Below the pieces are notes generated by a model. That model saw only the letters and a list, made by a program, of their open reading frames with translations. It searched no databases and was not told the DNA's origin. 64,000 nt of DNA from Oasisia sp. SBJ-2009 (Eukaryota > Annelida > Polychaeta > Sabellida > Siboglinidae): positions 34,399,324 through 34,463,323 of the forward strand of contig OZ024861.1 in NCBI GenBank assembly GCA_964017155.1, written 5' to 3'. The first letter of the stretch is position 1; each line of letters opens with the position of its first letter. Below are positions 34,001-44,911 of the stretch, in pieces. The position numbers and the translations under genes were made by a program.

Positions 34001-35088
34001 GGTACATTTATATGAAATCGACGACAAAACGGAAATGTTTTTCTACTTATTCTTCAATTGTTTGTTTCTCGTTGCCTTAAAATATATACATTTTTATAAT
34101 ATATTTGTGGTCTGTATTCCTCTCACCATTCAGGATATATTTTGGTACAGAGATTAACTAATTTCATTCAATAAACCATGAATATTTCATAATAAGCCAT
34201 TGTGACTTAACAGTCATTCAGACACCTTCAGGCCTGAATAGAAGTTTAATTTTCAAGTGCCGTGTTGTGTTGCTTGGCCATACGATGGGAGATATTTCAA
34301 ATATGGGCGAGTAATACCTGTTTGAATTCTTGTTGAAAAAATAGCTATGACAAGAGTGACACAGATTACTCAGAACAATGTATAAGATGTGATTGAGTAA
34401 CACCTTGATGTGGTTTTTATTTCGAATAATGCGTGTTATCGTAATTTTATATTGCCTTAACAAACATTGCATTAATAACCAGCAGTAGGGTATGCATCAG
34501 GTGTGTCTTTACTAGTGTATTATTACACTAAGAAACGCGAAATTAATACAATCAATGAAATCCACTCCGATTTGCGTCACGTCACGATTGCGCAACACTT
34601 AGGGGGTGGGGTACATGTTCGGTTCGTGATTGCGTATAATATAGCACCATTTTACCACTGCTTTGCATAATCCAGTAGGTAAATGAATGTACATCATTGT
34701 GATATATTACATAAATATCTTGATTACATATTAAGGTAAATATAACTCCTGTTGTGTGATGTCAACTGCGAAACCGAACTGATTTTTCGATATATTATCC
34801 AATGTTTTGCACCTGGCTTCCTAATAAATAAACATATCAATACGATATTGCCATACATATTAGTTCTCGTCATTCCTGATTATTTGATACTACAGTTAAG
34901 TATGTTGTCACATATTTACTGTGAAAATGTGGAAAGAGAAATATATGCAGCGCGGCCATCAAGAGACCATATAAGCCTGAATATAAATGCAATTTTCGGA
35001 GTGAGGTACACTGATTTCAGAGGGTTGCCCTCCGGAATATTATTAAGGAAGGTTTGTAGTTTAGAAAACGACAGGGCAACCAAAAATA
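31022..35088. repeat. 4-kb inverted duplication inside the hAT intron
   Basis: The left arm 31022-31847 and the right arm 34254-35088 are imperfect reverse complements over more than 800 bp. For example GCGCAATCGTGACGTGACGC in the left arm matches GCGTCACGTCACGATTGCGC in the right arm, and AATATTCCAGAGGGCAACC matches its inverse near 35025. The 2.4-kb centre carries a minus-strand mobile ORF whose C-terminal end lies in the left arm; the right arm holds a degraded copy of that end. It is either a DNA transposon with very long terminal repeats or two head-to-head copies. Confidence 0.75.
31703..33320 (-). pseudogene. Cys-rich mobile-element ORF of unknown family
   Basis: The minus strand first reads WNAFYTTLASTVPATCFIYG (33240 region), then after a frameshift LEHATKLANKFGVKHTVVMA and DQALHDISYGLREP (to about 33030). 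A degenerate stretch follows, then a 147-codon open frame (32146-31703) with nine cysteines between residues 91 and 117 (CPCNCSCAKC; RCAACKCKRND). A 'VTLDQALY' strand followed much later by a CxC-rich tail recurs in uncharacterised repetitive proteins of cnidarians and other invertebrates. I recognise the pattern but not a named family. The middle is broken. Zinc binding by the tail is an inference. Confidence 0.45.
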
Positions 35089-35205
35089 GCCGACTATGCA
35101 CGAATAACAGTTGGAGCCTCACATGCCTGAGTTGTATACCACCACCGCCTATCGATCCTGTAGGCTCCCCATTTTACTAGTTATTCCCATTTTGTGTCAA
35201 AACAT

Positions 35206-35592
35206 TACAATTCTTAATATGATATGAGGCAGAAAATGAGTTTGGACAGAAACCTAGCATTTAAATTATAATGATAGAGCATAATTAATGTATCAGCTTA
35301 ATAATATAGTTTCCGTTAATTATGTCATTTATGATTTTTTATGAGTAGTTACGTAATTTTTTTATACAAATAAGGCAATATTAATTGTGTGTGAAAATAC
35401 ATGTGATCATTAAACACATGTTCTTTTGTTTCTCTTAGGCATACTACTTGACCATATCTGTCACATATCAACGTACAATGTCTGCAATTACGTGCATGTC
35501 ATCACACGTACGATGTCTTCCGTTACATAGTGTGACATTTGCTAATAAATGCCCAAACTCACTTTCTGCCTCATATCATATTAAGAATTGTT
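35206..35592. mobile_element. MITE with 38-bp terminal inverted repeats
   Basis: The left end ACAATTCTTAATATGATATG plus AGGCAGAAA is mirrored at the right (CTTTCTGCCTCATATCATAT then TAAGAATTGT) over about 38 bp. It is 387 bp long, AT-rich and non-coding. It is nested in the first intron of the hAT transposase. Confidence 0.75.
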
Positions 35593-35699
35593 CCAGAGGA
35601 TAAATAAGGCGCATTACAAACAACAAAATAACAGTTCGACTTGACGTTACTTAGCGAGCAGCTCGCTGGTGAATAGCCTGAGCCAAAACATTTGTTAAT

Positions 35700-35963
35700 G
35701 TAAGGGATACTTCAGTATTTTCAATTTTCAGGTTGGCGTAGTTCGCTAGATGGCAGCACAAACTTAGCGAGTGCTGATTATGCCAAGTCTTATTATGCTC
35801 GCTTGCATTCTATCTCGCATTATGCAAGCTGGCATTCTTGCTCGCATTCTTGCTCGTATTGTGCTTGCTTGCATTATGCTTGACTTCGTATTATGCCTGA
35901 ATTCGTATTATGCCTGTCTTCATTATGCCTGACGTCGTATTATTGCAGATTATCTGCAATAAT
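35700..35963. repeat. Degenerate short tandem repeat and perfect 25-bp palindrome
   Basis: Units related to TTGCTCGCATTATGC or CTTCGTATTATGCCTG repeat irregularly from about 35780 to 35938. They end in ATTATTGCAGAT-T-ATCTGCAATAAT (35939-35963), a perfect palindrome around one base. Confidence 0.6.
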
Positions 35964-36389
35964 ATGACATGTTGAATTATGGCCCTAATATCGTTCCATA
36001 TTTCCCAAGGGAGCAACGCCCTGCCCTCATTTAGACATGCCCTGTGCCTCTTATCTTGCACCCTGTGCCTTTTATTAGCGCCCTTTAGCAATAGCCTGGT
36101 TTAATTAGCAGTGGGGTTACAGTGTCTGAGACAGCTCAGTGCTGGCTTCCCATTGGCTTGAAACAATTGTATCCAATTAACCACTTCAAAGACTTCCATG
36201 AGTAACAAGGGCAATAAAGTAGGCGCCCTTCTAGACCACCCAGGTGCAGCCTGTTCTATTGGTTCTGTTATTAGTCCCTGGTATTTAGAAGAGTATAGTG
36301 GATATATAGATAAGTAATTATAATTAACCATTTGTTTTTAATGCGTTGCAAATTGGCGAATGAAGACAAATGTATGTTCGAGGTATTTC

Positions 36390-36560
36390 ATTTCAGAATG
36401 CAGTGAAGCTTCCAAATCTTGTGTTTAATAGGAAACAAGTTTTCAATTCAGAAGCTCAAATAAATCTGATTTAAATATATAAAAAAAACATTTAAATAAT
36501 AAAATCCGATTTATTTGATTTTTTTCTAAAATAAATCATGATTTTTTCCAACCCTGGGTG
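36390..36560 (-). repeat. Dispersed repeat ending CAGGGTTG (also at 52072 and 60813)
   Basis: On the minus strand it begins CCAGGGTTGGAAAAAATC and contains ATTTAAATC(G/A)GATTTATT-like and TTTGGAAGCTTCACTGCATT sequence. Copies at 52072-52220 and 60813-60965 share the GATTTAAATCGATTGAATT core and TTTGGAGTCT...CATTCAGAA. The terminus style suggests a non-autonomous hAT-type element. Confidence 0.5.
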
Positions 36561-39500
36561 TACAGTTATGGAATAAATTTTGTTATTTATTAATACCAGT
36601 ATTGACAAGGTAGAGGTAGTTGGCAATTATTAATTATAGTCTAGGTTAGGCTTTTTATTTTATCATGATTACAACATAGATGCTATTTTAATGATGTCTT
36701 TCATCTGTGCATGTTTCGGTTTGACTGATGTTATTGTTAACAGTCTGAAGTCTCGTCATGACATTTAAAGCTTACATTATTCAGTGTTTACAGATATTGT
36801 CTATTTCCAGTGACATTCTGTAGGTAGCCAGTCACGCATCATGTCAGCATACTCACTAGTCATTCCTGGAGCTCATTTTACACCTTTCATTCCAGAGAAA
36901 GCACCCTGCCCAGCGGTGTCGCTACATTGAGCTGGTATCAGGTAAGCGGAAACTGCCTGCTGCATCTGACGAGAAGCCGACGAAACAGCCGAAATTGGAG
37001 TGGGCAAAGTCGACCAACGTGTCCCAGGCAAAGGTGGACACACTGGTGCTGAATTTTGTGACGGAAGGCCTGCTGCCATTCGGCTTTGTCGAACTGCCAG
37101 CATTCAAGCAGCTGGTTGTCGGTATGCAGCCAAACCGTACGGTCATGTGCCGCCTGACTCTGAAGCGTCGACTGCACGAGCGTGTGCAAACAATGAAGGC
37201 GAACGTTGTAAGTGCAATGCGCCCACTGCAATTTGTTGCGACGACCACCGACTGCTGGAGTGCTCGAGGTCGAGCATACATCGGTGTGACAGCACACTGG
37301 ATTAACACTGAGACGCTAGAGAGAAGGTATGTTAAAATGTTACTGTTAGTTAAAATTACTTTATTCTGTTTATTCCGCATAAATTATATTACACTTGCAT
37401 TATCATCGTACTAGGAATGTACTTTTTGTCTATAAAATCGTTATATGCAGCCTGTAAAGGTATATCTTAAGTGTAACGCCCTTATTTAAATAGTATTTCA
37501 GCTGTTGAATTTTATGTACAAGTATTAATTGTAGTCTCAATTAACATTTACTAACGATTTAATTGTCTAAATGAATAGGCACGTTGGTTATTGATTAAGC
37601 ACCATAGCCTATTATGTGATTCTGTCGCTCTATGTCTAATGTATACTGCCATATTATCGATGTAATACTACAATTGTTTTCAATTTACTAGTATATCAAC
37701 TTATTTCGTATGAAACAATTAATTATATTTTTACATAATTATGTTGCCAGCGACTAAACAAAGTTATATGAATACCACATTTTATTCAAGGTCAGCCGCC
37801 CTAGCATGTCGTCGTCTGAGAGGCTCACACACCTTTGATGTGTTGGCTGGTGCGCTGGAAGACATCCATTCGGAGTACGGCATTCGGCAGAAGGTGACAA
37901 GAACAACAACGGACAACGGTTCTAATTTCATTAAGGCCTTTTCGGTGATTGGTGTCAGCCCGACGACCGAAGATGACCAGAGCGAGTTAGAGCTCTGTTT
38001 AGGTGGGTAATTACATGCATGCTGTAGAACTTTTGATTTGACCCTAACTAATAAATACTGGCTAAATATGTTGAAGATTATTATTGTGAAATCAGTTTTT
38101 ATTTTTTACATACCATTTATGATATAGCCATGTGATGACACAAGTATTTTAAAGTACCTTTGAATTAAATTTGGGTAAGTACTCTTAACTCACCTTGGCG
38201 TCTACTTTGAGGATGTTGACAGTGTACTCAATGACAATTTACTATGCTATTGAATGCAGAAAGTTATGTACTGTAATTCCTTTTTACTTTTTGATAAAAC
38301 AAAGTATTCGGAATTGTCTAGGTGATGGCGTCCGATTTGAAGACGTGGCCAGCGTGCTGGACGACGATGACTTCATCGAATACCGGCTGCCGGGTCATCA
38401 GCGATGTGCCTGCCACTCCCTCAACCTGGTCTGCACAACTGACGCCCAGCATGCGGAAGACAACACAGGGTATAAAAAGTTATCCAGGTCGACATTTGGG
38501 AAGTGCCAGGCCATCTGGAACAAGGCCGGAAGGTCAGCCCTGGCAGTTGAGACCATCCAGGACACCTGCGGCCTGATGGTCATTCGCCCTGTGCCCACAA
38601 GATAGAATTCGGTTTTCATGGCGGTCGAGCGGCTTGTCCGCATTGTCAATGAGAAAGGGGAGGAGGCACTGCACACGGTGTGCAATGAATTTGACATTGC
38701 AAAGTGAGTACATTCTCAAAGACCACAACTACTATGCAGTGTATTAATTTACAAACATTAATCTATTACTCTGTATGCACACTAACATGTGCCAGAACAT
38801 ATTTAAATCGTGCCTTAGCATTTCAAAAATTGTCAAATCTGATTTTAATGTTATTTGAATGTTGACTGTTATACTGCTATATGAATTTAAAAATTATTTA
38901 TTTAATATCGTGTTATTATGAGTATTAATTTGTTTAAATTATACATTTTATTTAAGTCATTTTCTTTACAATAATTTTTATTTGTGTATACATGATTTGT
39001 ATTGTTTTATTGATGACTATGCAGTGTGTACACACAAATATACCCTGGATACCAGTGTAAAATTAGAGTTTATAATTATTATATCATATATTTATGCTTA
39101 ACCTTTTTTCCAGATTTACAGAGCATCTACTGATGTGTGTTGCAGACAGGTAAAATCCAGGTTGTAGGTTTGTGACCATGTATGTGATATCATGATGTTG
39201 TTTGTCGCACAGGCGCTGAACATTCTTCAATTAGAGAAGAAAGCGTACATGGGTTACTTGCTGCCAACCCTGTCAGCACTGCTGGAGAAACTCCAGAAGA
39301 GACGGGAGAAGGCCACGTCATGTGTCCCGCTCATTGACGCCCTCATGGCCGGCATCCGCAAGAGATTCTGCGGCGCATTTGCAGATAAGCCGGCCATTGC
39401 TGCAGCCATCCTGCACCCCACATTTGCGTCGACTTGGACGTCGGACGCAGCTGTGCTATAGTCAGGTATGTGAACATTCTAAACATGATCTATGGTTAAG

Positions 39501-40110
39501 AATATAATCACATGTACGTATTTGTGTTGATGGTTTGTGAATGCAAACAGAAAGACATGTTTTCGTTTGTAGGGCATGGTTATTTATTTGTAGGAGAAAG
39601 AAAGAATGGTAAATTGTGGCTAAACTTTTTCATAGTTTAGTGGATACATTTGATTTGAGTTTGTCCATTTATTTCTGGTATTCTGATTGTAGGGCTGCAG
39701 TACATCCAGCAGAAGTTGTGTGAGGAAGCGCAGCCGGAGAGAGACCTCTCCATCAGTGAAGACGATGACGAGGACCAGTTCTTCGCGCCTCGCCAGCGTA
39801 GGACGCCAACAACAACGGAGCAACTGGACCAGTACCTGTCTGCAGGTAGGTTCGCAACCTAAAGTCACCTGTCAGCACTGGATGCCTGGCCGCAGCTGAA
39901 GGCACTGTTTGTCGAGACGAACACGCCACTGCCTGCTAGCGCAGCCTGCGAGCGTCTGTTCAGTGCGGCAGGCCTGATCTTTACGCCAAGACGTGCCTGC
40001 ATAGGTGACAGCACATTCGAGGATCAACTTCTGCTGAAGCTGAATAAAGCATTCCTCGACTAAACTTCTTGGTAGATGTGAATTTACCATGGTAGATGTG
40101 ATTTTTATTG

Positions 40111-40500
40111 ACAGGCTTTATTTAAATAGTTTTGTTTGATTGTTTCTTCAGGAAGTGTCTTGTGCAATAATTTTTGACTGCATGTAGTGAATTGCAACAT
40201 GTTTTTGGATTGCATTTGTTTAGAGCTTTGACTTTTATTGACAGGCTTTATTTAAATACTTATGTTTGATTGTTTCTTCAGGAAGTGTCTTGTGCGATAA
40301 TTTTTGACTGCATATAGTGTATTGCAACATGTTTTTGGATTGCATTTGTTTAGAGCTTTGACTTTTATTGACAGGCTTTATTTAAATACTTTTGTTTGAT
40401 TGTTTCTTCAGGAAGTGTCTTGACTGCATGTAGTGTATTGCAGCATGTTTTTGGATTGACTTTACCATGGTAGATGTTACTATTATTCATTGCTGGCATT
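40111..40500. repeat. 130-bp tandem repeat, about three copies
   Basis: The unit beginning ACAGGCTTTATTTAAATA starts at 40111, 40241 and 40371, a period of exactly 130 bp, with few differences between the first two units. The third is cut short and a weaker fourth follows near 40490. It lies just after the transposase stop, within the 3' part of the hAT element. Confidence 0.85.
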
Positions 40501-40560
40501 ATTTAAATACTTTTGTTTGATTTTTTGTGTGCAATATGTTTTCCAATATATTTTGGTACC

Positions 40561-40687
40561 ACTTTATGTGATTGCCTCCACCACTATATGATTGCTTTTG
40601 TATATATATTTCTTAGATGTTCTGTTTTTACATGTGTTTGTGCAATGCATTTATGAAGTGTGAATTGGTGTCGGGTTTCTGTTTGTG

Positions 40688-40720
<33 letters not shown>

Positions 40721-40975
40721 TGTATATACAATTATAATGTTGGGTTTGTTCGACAATAAAACAGTGATGTTACTTTTGTAAACGTATGATTTTGGCTGTG
40801 AAAGATTCACAGCCAAAATCATACGTTTACAAAAGTAACATCACTGTTTTATTGTCGAACAAACCCAACATTATAATTGTATATACATACATACATACAT
40901 ACATACATACATACATACATACATGCATACATACATACATACATACATACATACATACATACATACATACATACA

Positions 40976-41008
<33 letters not shown>

Positions 41009-41135
41009 CACAAACAGAAACCCGACACCAATTCACACTTCATAAATGCATTGCACAAACACATGTAAAAACAGAACATCTAAGAAATATATATACAAAA
41101 GCAATCATATAGTGGTGGAGGCAATCACATAAAGT
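40561..41135. repeat. Near-perfect 575-bp palindrome with (CATA)n in both arms
   Basis: The left arm 40561-40802 and the right arm 40806-41135 are reverse complements around the loop AGA in GGCTGTGAA-AGA-TTCACAGCC. Outside the microsatellite I see essentially no mismatch. The TATG tract of the left arm is about 36 bp and the CATA tract of the right arm about 120 bp, so the arms differ only in repeat number. Sequence diverges immediately beyond both ends. Confidence 0.9.
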
Positions 41136-41489
41136 GTTAGATTGCACACTGGCAAGTGACACTGCAGAGGATCAAAGGTAATACTTCTCATTAACGTGTA
41201 TTCCACTTATATACCTTTGTATAGAGCAGTGACAGAGGAATTGGAAGACCTTAAACGAACGTTCACTTATACGATTCAAATTATGTGGAATTCACTTCAT
41301 AATTTGAGCATTCGGCCAGCTACTTTCTACTTCTTACTTAAGTAGGTTTTTGAAAAGTTACTTTTACTTAAGTAACTTTTTTAGGAGTATTTTTACTTGT
41401 ACTTAAGTAGTTTTTTGGTGGGTTACTTTTACTTTTACTTAGTTACTTTTCTAGAGTACTTGTTACGGCACTGATTGTAGGTATATTAT

Positions 41490-42370
41490 ATAATTTTACA
41501 TCTATTTGTCTACCATTCTTGATTTGTATTAATCCAGTAGCCTTGCTACAACAGCTAAATCTTCAGCCCCAGCTAGATTCAGACAGAGAGGTAGCAGGAG
41601 CCGACTGATCAACGGAAGGCAGCGACGGCGAAGAACATGACACAACCAGTCTTGCGCCCAATGAAGGCCATATACCATTATGTAAACATGATTGTTAAAC
41701 ACACTGATGAATTTGCTGACGAATTTGAATTCAGTTTTTTTAATGCAGCAAGAGTGCTACAGCTAACCGTTTCACAATCCCCGATGAGGATGGTAACGTT
41801 GATGTGCCGTTTTATGACATTGTTGCGCGCTTGTCTGTTCCCATTGAATAGGATGGCACTGCAAGCACGAAAAACATGGTTGTGTTTCCTGTTTGTCTGA
41901 CAGCTAAGTTATATCCACCACAGTGAAACAGTTCACATGCATTCTGCTGTGTTGGATGTCACTGGATAAAAGTACGTGTTTGTGTTGACGTTACTCGCTA
42001 TGGACGTAAGTGAAACAATTCACTTGTTCCGCTGTGTTGGAGGTCACTCGATAAAAGTGTTGGTCTTTCAACAACAAAAATACTGTAACTATTTGCGTGA
42101 TGCTTGCATCATTCACTTGTAAAAAGGAACCAAATTATATAAACTGGTAAGTCATGCAATGACAAATAGCACAGCTAGCACACCATATACCCAGCAACCA
42201 AAACGGCGTTGTAACGAAGGTGCCACGACGTCACGTTTAGGTTATAATGACATTGTGACGTGACATGCCTTATTGGGTAGACTCCCACTGATGTTGCGAC
42301 AACATTGCAAAATTATGTCGTGAAGTGACCTTCCCACAACTAAAACCCAACCTATTGGCGACCTTCCAGC
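41490..42370. other. Unassigned, with a two-copy 87-bp repeat
   Basis: GTGAAACAGTTCAC...CTGTGTTGGATGTCACT at about 41922 recurs as GTGAAACAATTCAC...CTGTGTTGGAGGTCACT at about 42009. No gene is recognised. Confidence 0.45.
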
Positions 42371-42379
42371 AACCATTAG

Positions 42380-42915
42380 CCAGAAAGACAAGAATAAATT
42401 GCAGCGCGTTGTAAATATTAGTAGCAAAATAACCGGCCTCAAACAAACCTCTGTCACTGCTTTGTACGAAAAGCAGGTTCTCCGTAAAGCCAATAAAATA
42501 ATTAACGACAGCACACACATCCTATATAACGAGTACGTCCTTCTGCCCTCGTCCAGAAGGTTCAGAACAATAACATCCAAAACAAACAGAAAGCGAGATT
42601 CATTCATCCCAATGTCAGTACGACTCCTAAATTCAAAACGATAATCACCTCTGGCGTTATGTGTGTATGTTGTATTTTATTTTTTTATTTGTAAAAGGAA
42701 GACCACAATTACAATTTAACTTTAATTTTAAAATTATATTATAGAATTTATCTTGTATTTTATTATGATTGATGTTCACTTACTGTTTTAATAATGAATT
42801 TATTAGCATTTTTTTTATTTCTCTACTCTGTATTTTATATTTTTCTGACGACGAACGCTGCAAAATGAATTTCCCGGTTCGGGACAATAAAGTTTTATTG
42901 TATTGTATTGTATTG
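42380..42915 (+). mobile_element. LINE 3' end with (TATTG)n tail
   Basis: The C-terminus of a non-LTR RT reads LQRVVNISSKITGLKQTSV-type sequence, then YVLLPSSRRFRTITSKTNRK and RDSFIPMSVRLLN, with stop near 42644. The 3' UTR ends GGGACAATAAAGTTTTATTG followed by TATTG repeats. Flanks (GTGACCTTCCCACAACTA before, GTGACTTTCCCACAACCT after) belong to another repeat that the LINE interrupted. Confidence 0.8.
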
Positions 42916-43021
42916 TATATTACCCAGTGACTTTCCCACAACCTTTTTGGAAACTTCTAGCAACGATTACACAACTGTTATGCATCTTCCAACAACTTTT
43001 GCATGACCACCCCACACCTTT

Positions 43022-43440
43022 TCAGATATACCCTTTTAGTATGTTTATGTGAGAATGTGAATTACATGAAACATTCAATGCCATTTGAATTATTTGATTT
43101 ATTTTACTGAAATTATACACAAATCGATTGATGTCTTCTTCGCCTCCTGTGGGCAAGTCGCTCTGATTCACTGAACTTAATCTGCTTCGTCTTACAACAG
43201 TAATAATCATGACGCAGCTGGGATTGCCTTTTATTGATGCACGATTCTGCAAATGAGGCATTATTTTAATACATTAACAAGCAATTATAGTCCATTTACC
43301 GCTAAATTTAATATTATTCAATATTTCACGTGGACCAACATCTGACGATGACATATCATGTGTGTGCCACATACCATCCATACAGACTGTCATCAATACG
43401 GCACTACCTAACAACCGAAGCCGCGAAAAGTGCAGTCAAT
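43022..43440. other. Unassigned spacer
   Basis: No coding motif or repeat recognised. Confidence 0.3.
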
Positions 43441-43449
43441 GCATAATGC

Positions 43450-44465
43450 AAGTTTGACATAGCTATCAATGGTATTAGCATTAACAGAGTGCGTGTGGCT
43501 ACATTTCTTGGAGTATTAATTGATGAGAAATTGAATTGGAAAGATCATATAGCAAATGTTAAATCAAAGCTCTCTAAGAGTACAGCTATATTATACAAGT
43601 GTAGCCAAGTAATATACTCACAGTCTATGCATATTCTGCATAGCTCATTATTCTTACCATACATTAGTTATTGTTCTGAAATATGGGGAAACACATATCT
43701 TTCTAATGTCAATTGTCTTGTTGTACTTCAAAAGAGAGCAATTAGACTTCTGTTTGGGGCAGGTCGTCTTGACCACACAACTCCTCTTTTCTACAGGTCG
43801 CATATATTAAAATTTCCAGATCTAGTGAAATTCAAAACAGCTATGTATATGTATAAAGCATACTACTGCATGTTACCAGCTAATATACAACAGCATTTTG
43901 TGAAGAAAAAAAAGATATCTCGGTCATAACACATCTCAAATATCAATTAGTAAGGCACTGTGTCACCTTGATTATTACAGCGATGTCTCTTCCTATGTAT
44001 GGCATAAGTCTTTGGAATTCCTTGTATGTTGATCTAACTAACGTAAAAACAATAAGGTCTTTTAGACACAGGTACAAGTCAATACTCATGAATGAATATA
44101 TATAATTGCAACTTTCATTGCAACTGATTCAGATTACTAATGTATCTGAATTCTAAATAAAATTCCTTGTATGCAGATTAGTGTGAATAATGAACTACGG
44201 GTTGTATAACTAATTCTGTTTATGTTGTTTTGTTTTCTTTCCTAGTCATGTATTTAGGATGTGTGCAATATTTACATTATAATAATTATTTATTTCTTAT
44301 ATTATGGTTGTGCCTACAAATATTGTGTGCGGGGATACATACTACTACAAGTTTTTAACTTCTTGTGTATTCCCTTCAAACAACGTTACGTGTATAGCAT
44401 GATTGTATAGTCTTAAATTGTATTGTATGTTGTTGTTTGAATAAATCATATTGAATTGAAATTGA
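43450..44465 (+). mobile_element. LINE 3' half (thumb and C-terminus)
   Basis: One 146-codon open frame (43489-43929) reads VATFLGVLIDEKLNWKDHIA, SSLFLPYISYCSEIWGNTYL and LQKRAIRLLFGAGRLDHTTP, the post-catalytic region of a CR1/jockey-like RT. After a frameshift it continues LWNSLYVDLTNVKTIRSFRH to about 44104. The 3' UTR ends at TTGAATAAATCATATTGAAT near 44440-44460. The intact long frame suggests a fairly recent insertion, 5'-truncated just before the thumb. Confidence 0.85.
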
Positions 44466-44477
44466 AAATATTAGATA

Positions 44478-44577
44478 TTTGTCCGATAGATGGCAATACT
44501 ATGTCATAGAGGATGCCTGTTTAATCGCGAGATGGCGCTCGTGTAGGAAACAGTAGGCCGTCACGCGTCGCCGAGCA
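44478..44577 (+). repeat. 100-bp repeat shared with 25283-25385 (inverted)
   Basis: GAGATGGCGCTCGTGTAGGA and GTCACGCGTCGCCGAG match the reverse complement of the segment near 25300-25350. It lies about 300 bp upstream of the putative start of the FN3 gene. Confidence 0.6.
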
Positions 44578-44866
44578 AGTGTTACAGAAGTCTAGAGATC
44601 CATTTGAGCACTGGTGTGTCCGCGTCATTTCACTTATATATCGCGTCTATCACGGGTGTAAATGTGGAATCATGGATTAGTAACATTCTTGTTTTCCTGC
44701 ACATTCGAATAGCGATGCTGACGACAACTTTCAAGCTGAGTGTTAGTTGTATTGACTAAGAGTAAGACGACGGAGGCCGGAGTGGGGTAACTTGTTGCGC
44801 CCACCAACTACCGGGTTGAGTTAAACAAGGACGAATCACTTCCGCCTTGTTCGTCACGATCTCAAA

Positions 44867-44911
44867 ATGGCATATTTACAACAACTGGCGTTTTTCGTTT
44901 TCTTGTTGGAG
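44867..44911 (+). CDS. Candidate first exon with signal peptide
   Basis: ATG in context AAAATGG opens 15 codons, MAYLQQLAFFVFLLE, with a hydrophobic core, followed by GAG|GTAAGT. The phase-0 donor agrees with the phase-0 acceptor of the exon at 49945. The start was chosen as the only ATG before a consensus donor. Direct linkage to the FN3 exons needs transcript support. Confidence 0.5.

Larger units (their letters stand above)
29917..40063 (+). pseudogene. hAT transposase with BED zinc finger, spliced, three in-frame stops
   Basis: Exon 1 (start ATG 29917, in frame from 29827; donor GTAAGT at 30121) encodes a BED finger, CLLC ... SSSNLRKHVE. Exon 2 (36896-37326) supplies RKH, completing the second zinc His, then VDTLVLNFVTEGLLPFGFVE and TTTDCWSARGRAYIGVTAHW. 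Exon 3 (37791-38002) has RRLRGSHTFDVLAG and RTTTDNGSNFIKAF. Exon 4 (38322-38703) has LPGHQRCACHSLNLVCTTD. Later blocks have VAQALNILQLEKKAYMGYLL (39207 on), SISEDDDEDQFFAPRQRR (39735 on) and the dimerisation helix LPASAACERLFSAAG, ending at TAA 40061-40063. The catalytic Asp (TTDCW), second Asp (TTDNG) and Glu (CERLFS) are retained. Stops occur at 38603-38605 (where hAT proteins have Trp in TRWNS), at 39459-39461 and near 39859. It cuts and pastes the element when intact; this copy is inactive. Confidence 0.85.
29527..41473 (+). mobile_element. Complete 11.9-kb hAT element with 8-bp target duplication
   Basis: The left terminus CAGTGCTGGGATGTAACG starts at 29527 and the right terminus GTTACGGCACTG ends at 41473. 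These are imperfect inverted repeats in the CA(G)TG style of hAT elements. The 8-bp sequence ATTGTAGG is present on both sides (29519-29526 and 41474-41481), a perfect target site duplication. Subterminal arrays of (TTTT)ACTTAAGTA motifs lie inside each end. It contains one spliced transposase gene on the plus strand, an inverted duplication, two MITEs, a 130-bp tandem repeat and a large palindrome, so much of its length is nested insertion. Confidence 0.9.

Noticed and set aside
40786..41112. ORFs of THIY/YIHT repeats
   Set aside because: Translation of the (CATA)n tract in the palindrome.
40111..41135. CRISPR-like array
   Set aside because: The genome is animal and the repeats are a 130-bp tandem and a palindrome, without spacers.
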